DNA of 39,327 bases, from the IMG/VR virus record IMGVR_UViG_3300021440_000064, positions 1-39,327 of that record; one strand, 5' to 3'. The notes below the pieces were generated by a model that was given only the letters and a program-made list of their open reading frames with translations, was not told where the DNA came from and made no database searches. Positions 24,182 through 32,064 of this stretch are shown here, piece after piece. The position numbers and the translations under genes were made by a program. This stretch comes from a virus. How positions within the stretch are numbered: position 1 is the stretch's first letter; every line of letters starts with the position of its first letter.

Positions 24182-24625
24182 TTATTTTTCGTATTCAGCC
24201 TTATAACGCCACAACGCCAGTCCGATTGCTTCGATTGCGACTAGTAACCCGAGCAATAGGAAGATCACGAACCCTTCTGTTGAAAATGGATTCTCGAAAA
24301 CAAGAATATTCACACCGTACAAAATAGATACGAGAATATAACAAAGTTTTGGAAAAATGAAGAACAACATTCGTGCTTTTTTTAGTAAAATTTGCCATGG
24401 TAAGTCATTATTGAATTTCACATCTTCTTCTTTTTCAAGAGTTGCACGCATTACCATTGCACTACCCTTCACGATTCTGAATGCAAAATCAGCCAGTATG
24501 TACTTATCAAGTAGCCTGATTTGAATCAATTGCGCACCCGATGTTTGCGAATAGCCGATTCTGATTGTGAATAATCGCCCTATAGTTTTTTGAAAGAACC
24601 CGACTTTGCTTTTAGTCATAGTCAT
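24182..24625 (-). CDS. Membrane protein, two C-terminal helices
   Basis: The 147-aa product has a basic soluble N-terminal half and two strong hydrophobic segments at about residues 88-107 and 117-138 (FVIFLLLGLLVAIEAIGLALW). It begins MTMTKS, with two near-equivalent ATGs, and overlaps the upstream gene by 14 bases. Proteins of this layout in early phage operons may alter the host envelope or act in exclusion; its role is unknown. Confidence 0.65.
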   Translation of the reverse strand: MTMTKSKVGFFQKTIGRLFTIRIGYSQTSGAQLIQIRLLDKYILADFAFRIVKGSAMVMRATLEKEEDVKFNNDLPWQILLKKARMLFFIFPKLCYILVSILYGVNILVFENPFSTEGFVIFLLLGLLVAIEAIGLALWRYKAEYEK

Positions 24626-25100
24626 TTTTATTATTATTCAGTGAAGCGACTGCTTTCCTGATTTCTTCTGATGATAATTGTTCTTGATACCGTTTATTTT
24701 TTGAATTGCGCAATTCCATAATGACATTCTTCATCTTGTGCAATTGCTCCTTCACTTCGGTATCGTTGCGCCTGTAGCCTTTCAAGCGGGCATATATACG
24801 CTTTTCAATGTCGAACCTTCCTGAAGCATGGAACTTGAAGAATAGCACGCCGTTTTCGAGTACATCGCAGTGATCAACAAGGAATGTCCACACTGCATCT
24901 TTGTAAGGCTCGATTGCGTTTCTTTTCAGTACGTTTTCAATAATAGGATTTGTTGCATCAACGATGTTGCCAGCGTAAACGTCCACAACCCTATCAAACG
25001 CCCTGATCAGCGCATCTTCTTTGGTTTCACCTGCGTGAAGGCTTTTCACTTCCTGAATATACGCCTTGCGAAGTTGGCTTTCATATCCAACGCCCGACAT
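24612..25100 (-). CDS. Hypothetical helical protein
   Basis: The 162-aa product is mostly helical and charged; it has no membrane segment. Patches such as EEIRKAVASLNNNKNDYD and KEQLHKMKNVIMELRNSKNKRYQEQL look like helix-loop regions. Not recognised. It lies three bases downstream of the superinfection-immunity-like gene and overlaps the following membrane-protein gene. Confidence 0.65.
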   Translation of the reverse strand: MSGVGYESQLRKAYIQEVKSLHAGETKEDALIRAFDRVVDVYAGNIVDATNPIIENVLKRNAIEPYKDAVWTFLVDHCDVLENGVLFFKFHASGRFDIEKRIYARLKGYRRNDTEVKEQLHKMKNVIMELRNSKNKRYQEQLSSEEIRKAVASLNNNKNDYD

Positions 25101-25103
25101 AGC

Positions 25104-25277
25104 CTATTTATCAGCCGAAACTGACATCATAAGTGCTATTACCCACGCGATGAATGTCCACCCAAGGAAAATGTTCAGAATCATTATTGCTGTTCTGTTC
25201 ACTTTCTTTTTGTGGAACGCGATGATTGTTGGCAAAAAATATAAACCGATTGCCATTAGTACATACGTTAAAATCAT
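25104..25277 (-). CDS. Superinfection immunity-like membrane peptide (Imm family)
   Basis: The 57-aa product has two hydrophobic segments with the family pattern seen in T4 Imm-type superinfection immunity proteins: YFLPTIIAFHKKKVN in the first half, then AIMILNIFLGWTFIAW, ending with VIALMMS. In T4, Imm blocks DNA entry from a second infecting phage. The frame begins with the ATG of an ATGA overlap with the NinG stop and ends three bases before the next gene, so it is translated within the operon. It is under 60 residues and easily missed by length cut-offs. Confidence 0.75.
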   Translation of the reverse strand: MILTYVLMAIGLYFLPTIIAFHKKKVNRTAIMILNIFLGWTFIAWVIALMMSVSADK

Positions 25278-25699
25278 AATTGTTTTTGTTGTAGAAATTC
25301 TGCTACCTTATTTTTATAGTATTGTATCTTTTCTTGATACCACAATGAATCGACTTTCATTGTTTCCTTTGATCGAACCTTGATTGCTTTGATTCGTTCT
25401 TCGCCTATCTTGTCGACAAGTGCGAATTCGAAGTCGCGCATCATTAGTTTTTGATCAATCCTTCCATTACACCCGTTGCATTGCGCGTGGCAATTGTCTT
25501 CATCGAAACGTGTCGCAAGTAGCGAACGTGACATGAAGTGACCGTTGTTGATTCCACGCATTCCGCTTTTCCAAAAGTGGCGCGCTCCGCAAATGATGCA
25601 ACTACAATACCCGTAGTGATCAGAATCGCGAAGGCGAATATATTCGGAAAAAACTTCATCAAGCTTTTCTTTTAATTTTTGTTGATCGCTTTTTGCCAT
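25274..25699 (-). CDS. ninG: NinG/Rap-like recombination endonuclease
   Basis: The 141-aa product matches lambda NinG/Rap in order and motifs: an N-terminal LKEKLDEVFSEYIRLRDSD, a zinc site CSCIICGARHF, then NNGHFMSRSLLATRFDEDNCHAQCNGCNGR. Rap is a structure-specific nuclease that cuts recombination intermediates. It belongs with the RecT, YqaJ and SSB genes upstream. The gene ends in TGA within ATGA at the start of the Imm-like gene. Confidence 0.88.
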   Translation of the reverse strand: MAKSDQQKLKEKLDEVFSEYIRLRDSDHYGYCSCIICGARHFWKSGMRGINNGHFMSRSLLATRFDEDNCHAQCNGCNGRIDQKLMMRDFEFALVDKIGEERIKAIKVRSKETMKVDSLWYQEKIQYYKNKVAEFLQQKQL

Positions 25700-25722
25700 A
25701 CGGGTATTACTTAAACATTATA

Positions 25723-25968
25723 CTACTTTTTGAAATAACTTTCATGTTCTGGATTGTCCATGATAGCCCTGAAGAATCCACGCTTCACAACACTTTGCAA
25801 GTTCTGAAGTTTTTCTTCAGTTAGTACGAAGTCGACGTGAAAGTCTGCTTTGTACTCCTTGCCTTTGAATGTTGTTGAAAAAATGATGTCGTATTCAATA
25901 GGGTTGTTTTGCTCGTCCAATTGAATATTTTCGAGACTATAACGGATTTTGATTCGTGGTTTTTTCAT
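25723..25968 (-). CDS. Hypothetical small protein with own promoter
   Basis: The 81-aa product is beta-rich (IKIRYSLENIQLDEQ..., YDIIFSTTFKGKEYKADFHVDFVL) with a helical end. Not recognised. An extended -10 TGGTATAAT lies 14 bases before the ATG, giving a short leader of about 6 bases. The upstream 57-aa membrane ORF overlaps its start by 32 bases. Confidence 0.6.
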   Translation of the reverse strand: MKKPRIKIRYSLENIQLDEQNNPIEYDIIFSTTFKGKEYKADFHVDFVLTEEKLQNLQSVVKRGFFRAIMDNPEHESYFKK

Positions 25969-26110
25969 ATGGTTTAGTACAGATTATACCAGCGTGGCGC
26001 ATTGCGATGCAACCTTTTGGCATTTTGATATCCTTTGTTTGATTGATAATAATCGCGAGCATTACCATGTACAGAAATAATGCGATCACGAACTTTGCAT
26101 TGTTATTCAT
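25937..26110 (-). CDS. Small single-helix membrane protein
   Basis: The 57-aa product has one hydrophobic segment (FVIALFLYMVMLAIIIN, about residues 7-23) and a basic C-terminal part. Its ATG overlaps the stop of the upstream gene by 8 bases and fills an otherwise empty 134-base gap, which supports translation. Not recognised. Confidence 0.5.
   Translation of the reverse strand: MNNNAKFVIALFLYMVMLAIIINQTKDIKMPKGCIAMRHAGIICTKPYEKTTNQNPL
25983..25988 (-). promoter_or_regulatory. Extended -10 (TGGTATAAT) within early operon
   Basis: TATAAT preceded by TGG lies 14 bases before the ATG of the gene at 25723-25968. It may boost NinG and the genes after it. Confidence 0.45.
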
Positions 26111-26324
26111 ATATAACGGGGATCTTAATTTCTTTTAATAATTCGACTAGTTTTGAAGATTCGCACAAGTGCCAAGCTTCGATTTTGTTGTTGCTGTTCC
26201 AACTATTCCGCAGTGTGTGCATACACCCACCCTGCGAATAGCCATAGTATACATGACCGATCTTTGGAACTGCTTCACAACCTGTCTTCACTAGAATGAC
26301 GATTGCATAGGGCGCGGGGATCAT
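26103..26324 (-). CDS. Hypothetical protein
   Basis: The 73-aa product starts MIPAPYAIVILVKTG and has several Cys, His and Trp residues, including HLCESSKLVELLKEIK near the end. Not recognised. The start overlaps the SNF2 helicase stop by 4 bases (ATGA), so it is translationally linked to the helicase. Confidence 0.55.
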   Translation of the reverse strand: MIPAPYAIVILVKTGCEAVPKIGHVYYGYSQGGCMHTLRNSWNSNNKIEAWHLCESSKLVELLKEIKIPVIYE

Positions 26325-27589
26325 ATGATTCGTTTGATTGCATTTCCTTTGATAATATTTACACGATCAACGGCTTCATCAATAGTTTCTTCGACTGAAA
26401 AATATTTAATGAAACACTTTTCTGTTTGACCTTTTCTGTGAACACGATCTTCGGCTTGCCAGTTTTTCCCAACGCTCCAGTTCTTGTCGATGATAAAGAT
26501 CAAGCTTGAATTCTGAAGATTTAACCCTTCAGCGCCAGCGTTTATGTTTGCCGTGAAGAATTGAACTTCTTTTCGTTTGAACTTTCCGTCACCGTCTTCC
26601 TGCTTCAGTGTCGAGAATGACAACCCGCGTTCTTTTAATCCCTTGTTGATGAATTCGATTGTTGCAATATATTCAGTGAATATGATTGCTTGCTGTTCCC
26701 CGACTTCTTCAATCATTTCAAGTAAGTATTCTGCCTTCATCATACTTGTTGCCTGTCGTAGTTTTACAACCTGCACCATGTCTTTGTTGCGAATTACTGA
26801 CCTGATTTCCTTTGGTGTCTTTTCACCAAGTTCGATGCACTTCTGAACGTAGTCCGCGAATGCTGTTGCATAGCGCCTTTTTTGTTCATCAGTCATTTCA
26901 ATTTTAACCGTTTTGACAATTTTTTCTGGTAGATCGAGTACTTCGCTTTTTTTCACAATATCAACATCTGAAAGTATTCTGCTTCGAAGTTCTTCAAGAT
27001 TCGCCGCACCTTTTGCAACCCATATCATACGGCGTGCGCGTGGAACATATTCAAGGTGTCCTTTGCAGAACTTTTTCTGGTATTCAGTTTTTCTTAATAC
27101 CTGCGTGATTTTTGCATTGACCGCAAGAAGTTGATTCCATAGATCAGCGGGGCGATTAGTAACTGGCGTACCAGTCAACAACGTCACAACCTGCATGTTT
27201 TTTGATATCTCTATTACCCCCGCGCTTCGTTGTGTGTCCCCTTTGATACAGTGTGATTCATCAACGATCATGCGTTTGTACGCTTCGCAAATAGGATCTT
27301 TGAACTTCTTCGCTAGATCGTACGATATGATCAACCACTTTTTACCTTGAACGATGTCTTTTCCTTTTTTAATGATCTGAATATCGTCCGCACTTTCACC
27401 CATTACTGAAACAAGTTCTTGAAGGTAATTGTTTTTTGTCTTTGTTGGACAAACGACAACCGCCCCGAATTCCTTGTGCATTGATATTGATGTCACGGAT
27501 TTACCCGTTCCCATTTCGTGCGCAAGAATCACTGAACGTTCACTGAACTGTTCAACTGCTCTTTTTTGGTGGCTCATTAGTTCGATCAT
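26321..27589 (-). CDS. SNF2-family DEAD-like helicase/ATPase
   Basis: The 422-aa product has the full set of SF2/SNF2 motifs: Walker A EMGTGKS (25-31), motif II DESH (110-113), TGTP (139-142), and C-terminal IIFTEY plus NAGAEGLNLQNSS and QAEDRVHRKGQ (motif VI). It is a double-strand DNA translocase of the size common in phages, likely helping replication or recombination with RecT/YqaJ/SSB. It overlaps its downstream neighbour in an ATGA. Confidence 0.92.
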   Translation of the reverse strand: MIELMSHQKRAVEQFSERSVILAHEMGTGKSVTSISMHKEFGAVVVCPTKTKNNYLQELVSVMGESADDIQIIKKGKDIVQGKKWLIISYDLAKKFKDPICEAYKRMIVDESHCIKGDTQRSAGVIEISKNMQVVTLLTGTPVTNRPADLWNQLLAVNAKITQVLRKTEYQKKFCKGHLEYVPRARRMIWVAKGAANLEELRSRILSDVDIVKKSEVLDLPEKIVKTVKIEMTDEQKRRYATAFADYVQKCIELGEKTPKEIRSVIRNKDMVQVVKLRQATSMMKAEYLLEMIEEVGEQQAIIFTEYIATIEFINKGLKERGLSFSTLKQEDGDGKFKRKEVQFFTANINAGAEGLNLQNSSLIFIIDKNWSVGKNWQAEDRVHRKGQTEKCFIKYFSVEETIDEAVDRVNIIKGNAIKRII

Positions 27590-28173
27590 ATCATTCCTTT
27601 GTTTTTATATTGTTGCATTAGCTCATTTGTTGCACGAACTGTGGCAACATCTCGACCGTACTTTTCGACTAACTCATTGAAGTGATCACTATTCGGGAAT
27701 ATGTACATTTGATTTGCACCTGTTCCGAATACCACTTCTTCAACATCGTTCAGCCATTCAGTGAATTGCTTCGTTGTTCTGAATGATGTCAATGAATTTA
27801 CCTGATCCGTTTGATGTCCTGTGTGATCGTATAGGACGAAACCAACTGCACGTTTTATGTCGTCGGTTGCATCTTCAAGCAATTCCTTTGGAATCTTTGC
27901 GTGCCAGTAGTCGTGTTTTTGTCGTGCATAGTATGGCACAACTGCACCCCTGAAAAAGAAATTCATCTTTTCTAGTGCCTTATTTACTATTTTGAAAGTA
28001 ATTTCCACCGTTCGATATTCGCCCGCTTCTTCGCCATTCAATTGATTGATGTGATTTTCTGCAAGGGTTATGAACTGATTTTCCGCAACCACCGTCATTT
28101 CATCGAATACTTGTTTCGGGTTTGAATCTCGATCAAGGTACTTCAACAATTTAACAGAATCTTTTGTAATCAT
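27586..28173 (-). CDS. Hypothetical protein
   Basis: The 195-aa product is mixed alpha/beta with an acidic character. Not recognised; there are no nuclease or polymerase motifs that I can see. It contains GFVLYDHTGHQTDQVNSL and ends in a basic tail. It overlaps the helicase start by 4 bases, so a partnership with the helicase is possible. Confidence 0.6.
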   Translation of the reverse strand: MITKDSVKLLKYLDRDSNPKQVFDEMTVVAENQFITLAENHINQLNGEEAGEYRTVEITFKIVNKALEKMNFFFRGAVVPYYARQKHDYWHAKIPKELLEDATDDIKRAVGFVLYDHTGHQTDQVNSLTSFRTTKQFTEWLNDVEEVVFGTGANQMYIFPNSDHFNELVEKYGRDVATVRATNELMQQYKNKGMI

Positions 28174-28176
28174 AGA

Positions 28177-28518
28177 TTATTTTGAACTAGCTTTCGCGGA
28201 ACGACCGCGGGGTTTTTTCTTTATCACTGGAACGTTTTTCAATTCTTCCTTCACAAGAAGTCCTTTGTACCAAGCATCTGCCTTTTCAAAATTATTTATA
28301 ACATCTCTTTGGAAGTGTCTCATGTCACTTCCATTTTGTAGTGATTCAAAAAAAGCAATACCGTGATACAAAATGAATTTTATTGTGTCGATATCGTTTC
28401 TTGAAAATCTTCCTTTTGGTGGTACTCCGTAAGCTTGAACTGTAGCAAGAAGATATTTCTTCCTATCCATGTGCTTTGTTTTGCGAAGTAATGTTTTTAA
28501 AAAGTTGATTTCAGTCAT
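28177..28518 (-). CDS. Hypothetical protein with basic tail
   Basis: The 113-aa product is basic and helical, with a Lys/Arg/Pro-rich C-terminus (KKKPRGRSAKASSK) likely to contact nucleic acid. Not recognised. It sits between SSB and the gene before the helicase, with 3-base gaps on both sides, so it belongs to the recombination operon. Confidence 0.55.
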   Translation of the reverse strand: MTEINFLKTLLRKTKHMDRKKYLLATVQAYGVPPKGRFSRNDIDTIKFILYHGIAFFESLQNGSDMRHFQRDVINNFEKADAWYKGLLVKEELKNVPVIKKKPRGRSAKASSK

Positions 28519-28521
28519 AGG

Positions 28522-28983
28522 CTAGAAGGGTATGTCCGCAGGATCAATATCTTCATCTGGATATTCAATGACATCGTAGCCTGATTGTTCCGACTGTGGT
28601 TTTGAATAGTCCTGACTGTAAGCACTTTCTTCTTGTGGCGCACTTTGGCGATCATTCTTTGAACCGACGAACTGGAATGAATCCATTACAACTTCAGTTC
28701 GATATCGCTTCTTGCCGTCTTCGCCGTCCCAACTGCGTGTTTTCATTCGCCCTTCGATGTAGATTGGTGAACCTTTACCGAACCACTTGTGAACGGTTTC
28801 AGCAGTTTTTCCATAGGCGACTACGTTGTGGAATTCTGATTCTTCTTGCTTTTGCCCGTCCTTATCCTTCCATACACGATTCGTTGCGATTGAAAAGTTT
28901 GCGACGTGCATTCCGCTAGGAAGTGCTTTCAATTCGATTACGTTTGTGATGTGACCTGCAACGGTTGCTTTGTTGATATTCAT
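28522..28983 (-). CDS. ssb: Single-stranded DNA-binding protein
   Basis: The 153-aa product has a typical bacterial/phage SSB OB-fold: MNINKATVAGHITNVIELKALPSGMHVANFSIATNRVWKDK, FHNVVAYGKTAETVHKWFGKGSPIYIEGRMKTRSW, VVMDSFQFV. A flexible Gln/Ser/Pro linker then leads to an acidic tip EDIDPADIPF that normally binds partner proteins. It coats single strands during replication and recombination; RecT and YqaJ are encoded upstream. Confidence 0.95.
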   Translation of the reverse strand: MNINKATVAGHITNVIELKALPSGMHVANFSIATNRVWKDKDGQKQEESEFHNVVAYGKTAETVHKWFGKGSPIYIEGRMKTRSWDGEDGKKRYRTEVVMDSFQFVGSKNDRQSAPQEESAYSQDYSKPQSEQSGYDVIEYPDEDIDPADIPF

Positions 28984-28986
28984 AGA

Positions 28987-29178
28987 TTAGTAAGTTTTTA
29001 CTGTTATGTTTTCCGATAATTTTACGACTGATTTTGGTTGGTTGATTTGTGGAACTTGCGTTCCGCGCAATAGCTTTGGTTTGATTCCATTGTTCTTGCA
29101 AAATTTTCTGCGATCTTTTCGATTCATCTTTTGAAGAAAGTCGATTGTAAGTTCGCGTGTTTTCTTGTTTTCGTCCAT
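28987..29178 (-). CDS. Small hypothetical protein in recombination operon
   Basis: The 63-aa product starts MDENKKTREL; I chose this over an upstream ATG that overlaps YqaJ more. It is basic (KMNRKDRRKFCKNNGIKPKLL) and may bind DNA or a partner. It lies between YqaJ and SSB, 4 and 3 bases away. Not recognised. Confidence 0.5.
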   Translation of the reverse strand: MDENKKTRELTIDFLQKMNRKDRRKFCKNNGIKPKLLRGTQVPQINQPKSVVKLSENITVKTY

Positions 29179-29182
29179 ATGA

Positions 29183-29896
29183 CTATAGTCCCATGAAGTA
29201 ATTTTCAAGCGCTTTTTGTTTTTCGTAAGTGTCCAAAATAGCGGGCATGATTTCTTCGATTATTTGTTCGACTTCTGATCTTGTAACTGTGATGATAAGG
29301 TAGTTGTTTTCTGGTATCGCGGGATCGTATACGAAGAAGTCTAGTTCTTCGGCTGTGTCGATCACAAGGAAGGCATCAACACATTGCCAGTAATAACCAG
29401 TATCAAGGCGTTTGATCTTATCAATCCCGTATTGATGTTGTTCACAATGGAACTCATACTTTTCAGTCAACGGGTTTTTGATAAACATTCCGAGTTCTTC
29501 AACATATGAAGCAAAGACTTTCGATGTAGGGTGTTTCATTTCAAGCACCTTTCTGATCAATGTTTTGTCTTTGTTGTATATGATACCGTCTGGTGAATAT
29601 CCGAACTGCGGAAGCTTTGTGTTTGAAACTCCACCGCAAGTGACGGCTTGTTCGCCTGTGACTTCGTTGTACTTGATCAATCCGCTTTCTTCCTGAACAG
29701 TTCCCCAAGTCATAGGGTTTGAATCATGATCAACTGCGACTTGTTTTTCAACGAATGCGAATATCTTTTCCCTGAATCCTGAACCGCGAACCTTTGGTGT
29801 GTATTCTTCGAACTTCGAACCTGTGATCAATGGATTGCGCCATTCTTCCCACTCGTTCGAACGCTGTTCGAATTGGTGAATAATTAGGTGATCCAT
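29183..29896 (-). CDS. YqaJ-family viral exonuclease
   Basis: The 237-aa product shows the YqaJ/lambda-exonuclease-like PD-(D/E)XK nuclease pattern: RSNEWEEWRNPLITGS at the N-terminus, TWGTVQEESGLIKYNEVTG, GYSPDGIIY (Asp in the active site) and VLEMKHPTSKVF (the E-x-K). It trims dsDNA ends to give 3' tails for RecT. Its stop lies four bases before the next gene, and RecT begins right upstream. Confidence 0.9.
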   Translation of the reverse strand: MDHLIIHQFEQRSNEWEEWRNPLITGSKFEEYTPKVRGSGFREKIFAFVEKQVAVDHDSNPMTWGTVQEESGLIKYNEVTGEQAVTCGGVSNTKLPQFGYSPDGIIYNKDKTLIRKVLEMKHPTSKVFASYVEELGMFIKNPLTEKYEFHCEQHQYGIDKIKRLDTGYYWQCVDAFLVIDTAEELDFFVYDPAIPENNYLIITVTRSEVEQIIEEIMPAILDTYEKQKALENYFMGL

Positions 29897-29897
29897 A

Positions 29898-30794
29898 CTA
29901 GGCTTTGATTTCTTCTGCGTTCACATCAATGACGGGTTGTGTGGTTGGTTGTGTTGGTGGTACTTCTGGCGCAACTGGATCTTTTGGCGCTTCTGGTGGT
30001 GTTGGATCTTTCGGTTTGTTGGCTTCTTCGAACTTCGCCTTCATTTCGTTTTTTGCTTCCTGAATTTTCTCATTGTGCATCAACTCTTTGCCGATCTTCC
30101 CGAAGAATTCGCGAAGTTCTTCACCGCTGTTTGTTGCCTTGATTCGTTCGATTGTGATTTGAACTAGATCTGGTTTAACGTCCTGAATCTTTTCAGTGAA
30201 GTTTTTTGTTTCAACAATTCGTGAACCTTCTTCTTCAACGTACATGTTCGCCATTTCTTCTGGACAAGCCTTTCGAAGCGCGTGCATTTCTGCAACCTTT
30301 GCGATCATTGTTCGTGGTTTCTTATCCCACATTGATTCAGTATATTTTCCGTCCCAAGTTTTGCCCGCCTGATAGTATTCATCGAAGTAAACTTCAGCGA
30401 TATACTCCCCGACTGTTCCACTTGATAGCTGTCTTTTGATTGTCATTGAACATGATTCAATCTTTTCGCCATTCATTTTATATGAAGGCTCTGAAACGTA
30501 GCATACACCTGAACGCATTCCGATCTTGCGAGCGTAACCGATTGAAGTCATAAGTGAATATGAATGAACCTTCCCACGATATAGCACTGCATAAATATCC
30601 TTTTGCATGAAGTTTTGTAAGTTGAACCCTGTCATATAGGCTTCAACAATAGCTTGCTTCATTAGTTCTTCCGAGAAATCTTTGAACACTGATTTCAAAA
30701 GTGATGCTTTGACTTCTGGTGTTGCGATTTCGCGCAAGCCTTCAGTGATAGCGTTTGAAGAATTACTTCTTTGTAAAACGGGTTTGTTTTCCAT
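29898..30794 (-). CDS. recT: RecT/Bet-type single-strand annealing protein
   Basis: The 298-aa product has the annealing-protein core: SEELMKQAIVEAYMTGFNLQNFMQKDIYAVLYRGK, SYSLMTSIGYARKIGMRSG, and the hallmark MWDKKPRTMIAKVAEMHALRKACPEEMANMY. After about residue 230 it has a Pro/Glu/Ala-rich low-complexity tail (PKDPTPPEAPKDPVAPEVPPTQ...). With the YqaJ exonuclease one base downstream it forms a Red-like annealing system. Its start overlaps the HTH gene by 32 bases. Confidence 0.9.
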   Translation of the reverse strand: MENKPVLQRSNSSNAITEGLREIATPEVKASLLKSVFKDFSEELMKQAIVEAYMTGFNLQNFMQKDIYAVLYRGKVHSYSLMTSIGYARKIGMRSGVCYVSEPSYKMNGEKIESCSMTIKRQLSSGTVGEYIAEVYFDEYYQAGKTWDGKYTESMWDKKPRTMIAKVAEMHALRKACPEEMANMYVEEEGSRIVETKNFTEKIQDVKPDLVQITIERIKATNSGEELREFFGKIGKELMHNEKIQEAKNEMKAKFEEANKPKDPTPPEAPKDPVAPEVPPTQPTTQPVIDVNAEEIKA

Positions 30795-30999
30795 ACATGT
30801 GAATAAATTTTAATAGTTCAGCACCCGATACGATGTAGCGTGGTTTTTTTTCCCCGCCGACATTTGTTGCTTCAAGGCGACCTTCTCGAATATAACGAAG
30901 TATCATTTGCTTTTGTGCGTTGAAACTTTCACCGCCGAATGCGACTAGGTTTTCTTTTGCAATGTCATTAACACTGTAGTGTTTGCTGGCTATGATCAT
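30763..30999 (-). CDS. Small helix-turn-helix / excisionase-like protein
   Basis: The 78-aa product looks like a winged-helix MerR/excisionase-type DNA-binding domain: SVNDIAKENLV, QMILRYIREGRLEATNVGGEKKPRYIVSGAELLKFI. As there is no integrase, it is more likely a transcription regulator than an excisionase. It is the first gene behind the 31039-31066 promoter and overlaps RecT. Confidence 0.7.
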   Translation of the reverse strand: MIIASKHYSVNDIAKENLVAFGGESFNAQKQMILRYIREGRLEATNVGGEKKPRYIVSGAELLKFIHMYGKQTRFTKK

Positions 31000-31038
31000 A
31001 ATTTTTTAATAATAAATTGATAATGTTTCGACATATGT

Positions 31039-31066
31039 ATACTATACTATATTTTCAAAAAGTAAA
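31039..31066 (-). promoter_or_regulatory. Early promoter for the recombination operon
   Basis: TTTACT (31066-31061), a 16-base spacer and TAGTAT, with several overlapping TATAGT alternatives. It carries the same 26-base upstream element as the promoter at 35975-36002 and lies in the end of the gene at 31042-31386. Confidence 0.6.
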
Positions 31067-31386
31067 GTGTAAAGAATATCTATACAAGATGGCTTCTGTT
31101 CGTCAAGACTCTTGTTGATCTTCCATTTGAAGTTGATTACAGTCCCACATAGTTGATCATTGAAGTGAACATGATCATCTTTTATGTAGCACATGAACAT
31201 TGTTTTGTTTGAATCAATTCCCCTGAATGTATAGGCTACTAGTTCGGTTACTTGTTCAAGCCTGATTTGATTGTTCACCTGATCACCTTTGATATTCCTG
31301 TATAGGTTAGTAATTGCATCGACCTTTGAAACGAATATTTTCGCTTCAGAACTGATTGCATTATCGTTTTGAATAGATTTGTTCAT
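31042..31386 (-). CDS. Hypothetical early protein
   Basis: The 114-aa product is alpha/beta with no membrane helix. Not recognised. Its last ten codons overlap the early promoter repeat, and its start overlaps the previous gene by 26 bases. It is the last gene before the recombination operon. Confidence 0.6.
   Translation of the reverse strand: MNKSIQNDNAISSEAKIFVSKVDAITNLYRNIKGDQVNNQIRLEQVTELVAYTFRGIDSNKTMFMCYIKDDHVHFNDQLCGTVINFKWKINKSLDEQKPSCIDILYTLLFENIV
31052..31077. repeat. 26-bp direct repeat, early promoter element, copy 1
   Basis: The 26 bases (minus strand ATTCTTTACACTTTAC then TTTTTGAAAA) match 35988-36013 exactly. The copy doubles as the 3' end of a coding sequence (DILYTLLFEN) and as the -35 region of a promoter. 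Confidence 0.85.
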
Positions 31387-31744
31387 GTAGTTTGCAAAGT
31401 TTCTTAATATCAGTTGGTAATTTGTTGAAGTTCTTTATTCCATACGCCTTCATTCGAAATGGTAGTGAATACGATTCGATTGCTTCGGGGTACATGAATG
31501 AAGCATCACTTGCACGGGCGCACCCCTTGTGCGATAGCCACACATGGAATGATTCGCCGTTAAACTCGTAACTGACAAGCATTGGCTTGTTGTAGATTAC
31601 TTCAGCAAGATACATTTTGACGATTGCCATGCGAATACCGAATTCGCGCTTTTGATTTCCTGCTAGTGATGTTTCACGATTCTTGATGATTCGTTCTGAA
31701 AGCTGTTTTCGATATTCAGCTTTTGTGATTTTGTTTGTTTTCAT
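31361..31744 (-). CDS. Hypothetical protein
   Basis: The 127-aa product begins MKTNKITKAEYRKQL; the frame stays open upstream, but the ATG in an ATGA overlap with the membrane protein gene is the likely start. It is basic, with a compact centre (YNKPMLVSYEFNGESFHVWLSHKGCARASDASF). Not recognised. Confidence 0.55.
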   Translation of the reverse strand: MKTNKITKAEYRKQLSERIIKNRETSLAGNQKREFGIRMAIVKMYLAEVIYNKPMLVSYEFNGESFHVWLSHKGCARASDASFMYPEAIESYSLPFRMKAYGIKNFNKLPTDIKKLCKLHEQIYSKR

Positions 31745-32052
31745 GGATTGATTCTTAAAATTCTTTTTAATAAAACGACCTGATTTATCTTTTCGCCTGT
31801 CTTTTCTTCGTGCTTCCAACATAGATATCCGCCAAGTGTCATGAAGAACTGCCATAGCATGATAGGAATCTGGAAGTACATTCCCCAACTTAAAAACATG
31901 ATTAGCGAAACAATGTCACGACCCCACCCGATCAAATAAACTTTGATATCTTTTTTTGATAGGAACAGTTGAACCATTGTGTTTGCTATAATGATGAATA
32001 AAACGTATACCGTGTTTACTGAAATGAAGTTCAGTATTTCTTTTGATTGCAT
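31741..32052 (-). CDS. Membrane protein with two or three helices
   Basis: The 103-aa product has hydrophobic segments near residues 12-30 and 46-80 (VSLIMFLSWGMYFQIPIMLWQFFMTLGGYLCW). The aromatic helix recalls PnuC-type transporters, but the protein is too short for that family, so I leave it unnamed. It has its own TATAAT six bases before the ATG and ends in an ATGA overlap. Confidence 0.6.
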   Translation of the reverse strand: MQSKEILNFISVNTVYVLFIIIANTMVQLFLSKKDIKVYLIGWGRDIVSLIMFLSWGMYFQIPIMLWQFFMTLGGYLCWKHEEKTGEKINQVVLLKRILRINP

Positions 32053-32058
32053 GTGGTG

Positions 32059-32064
32059 ATTATA
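32059..32064 (-). promoter_or_regulatory. -10 TATAAT, leaderless start for 31741-32052
   Basis: TATAAT lies 6 bases before the ATG, without a TGn extension. It overlaps the stop of the AP2 protein gene. Confidence 0.55.
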
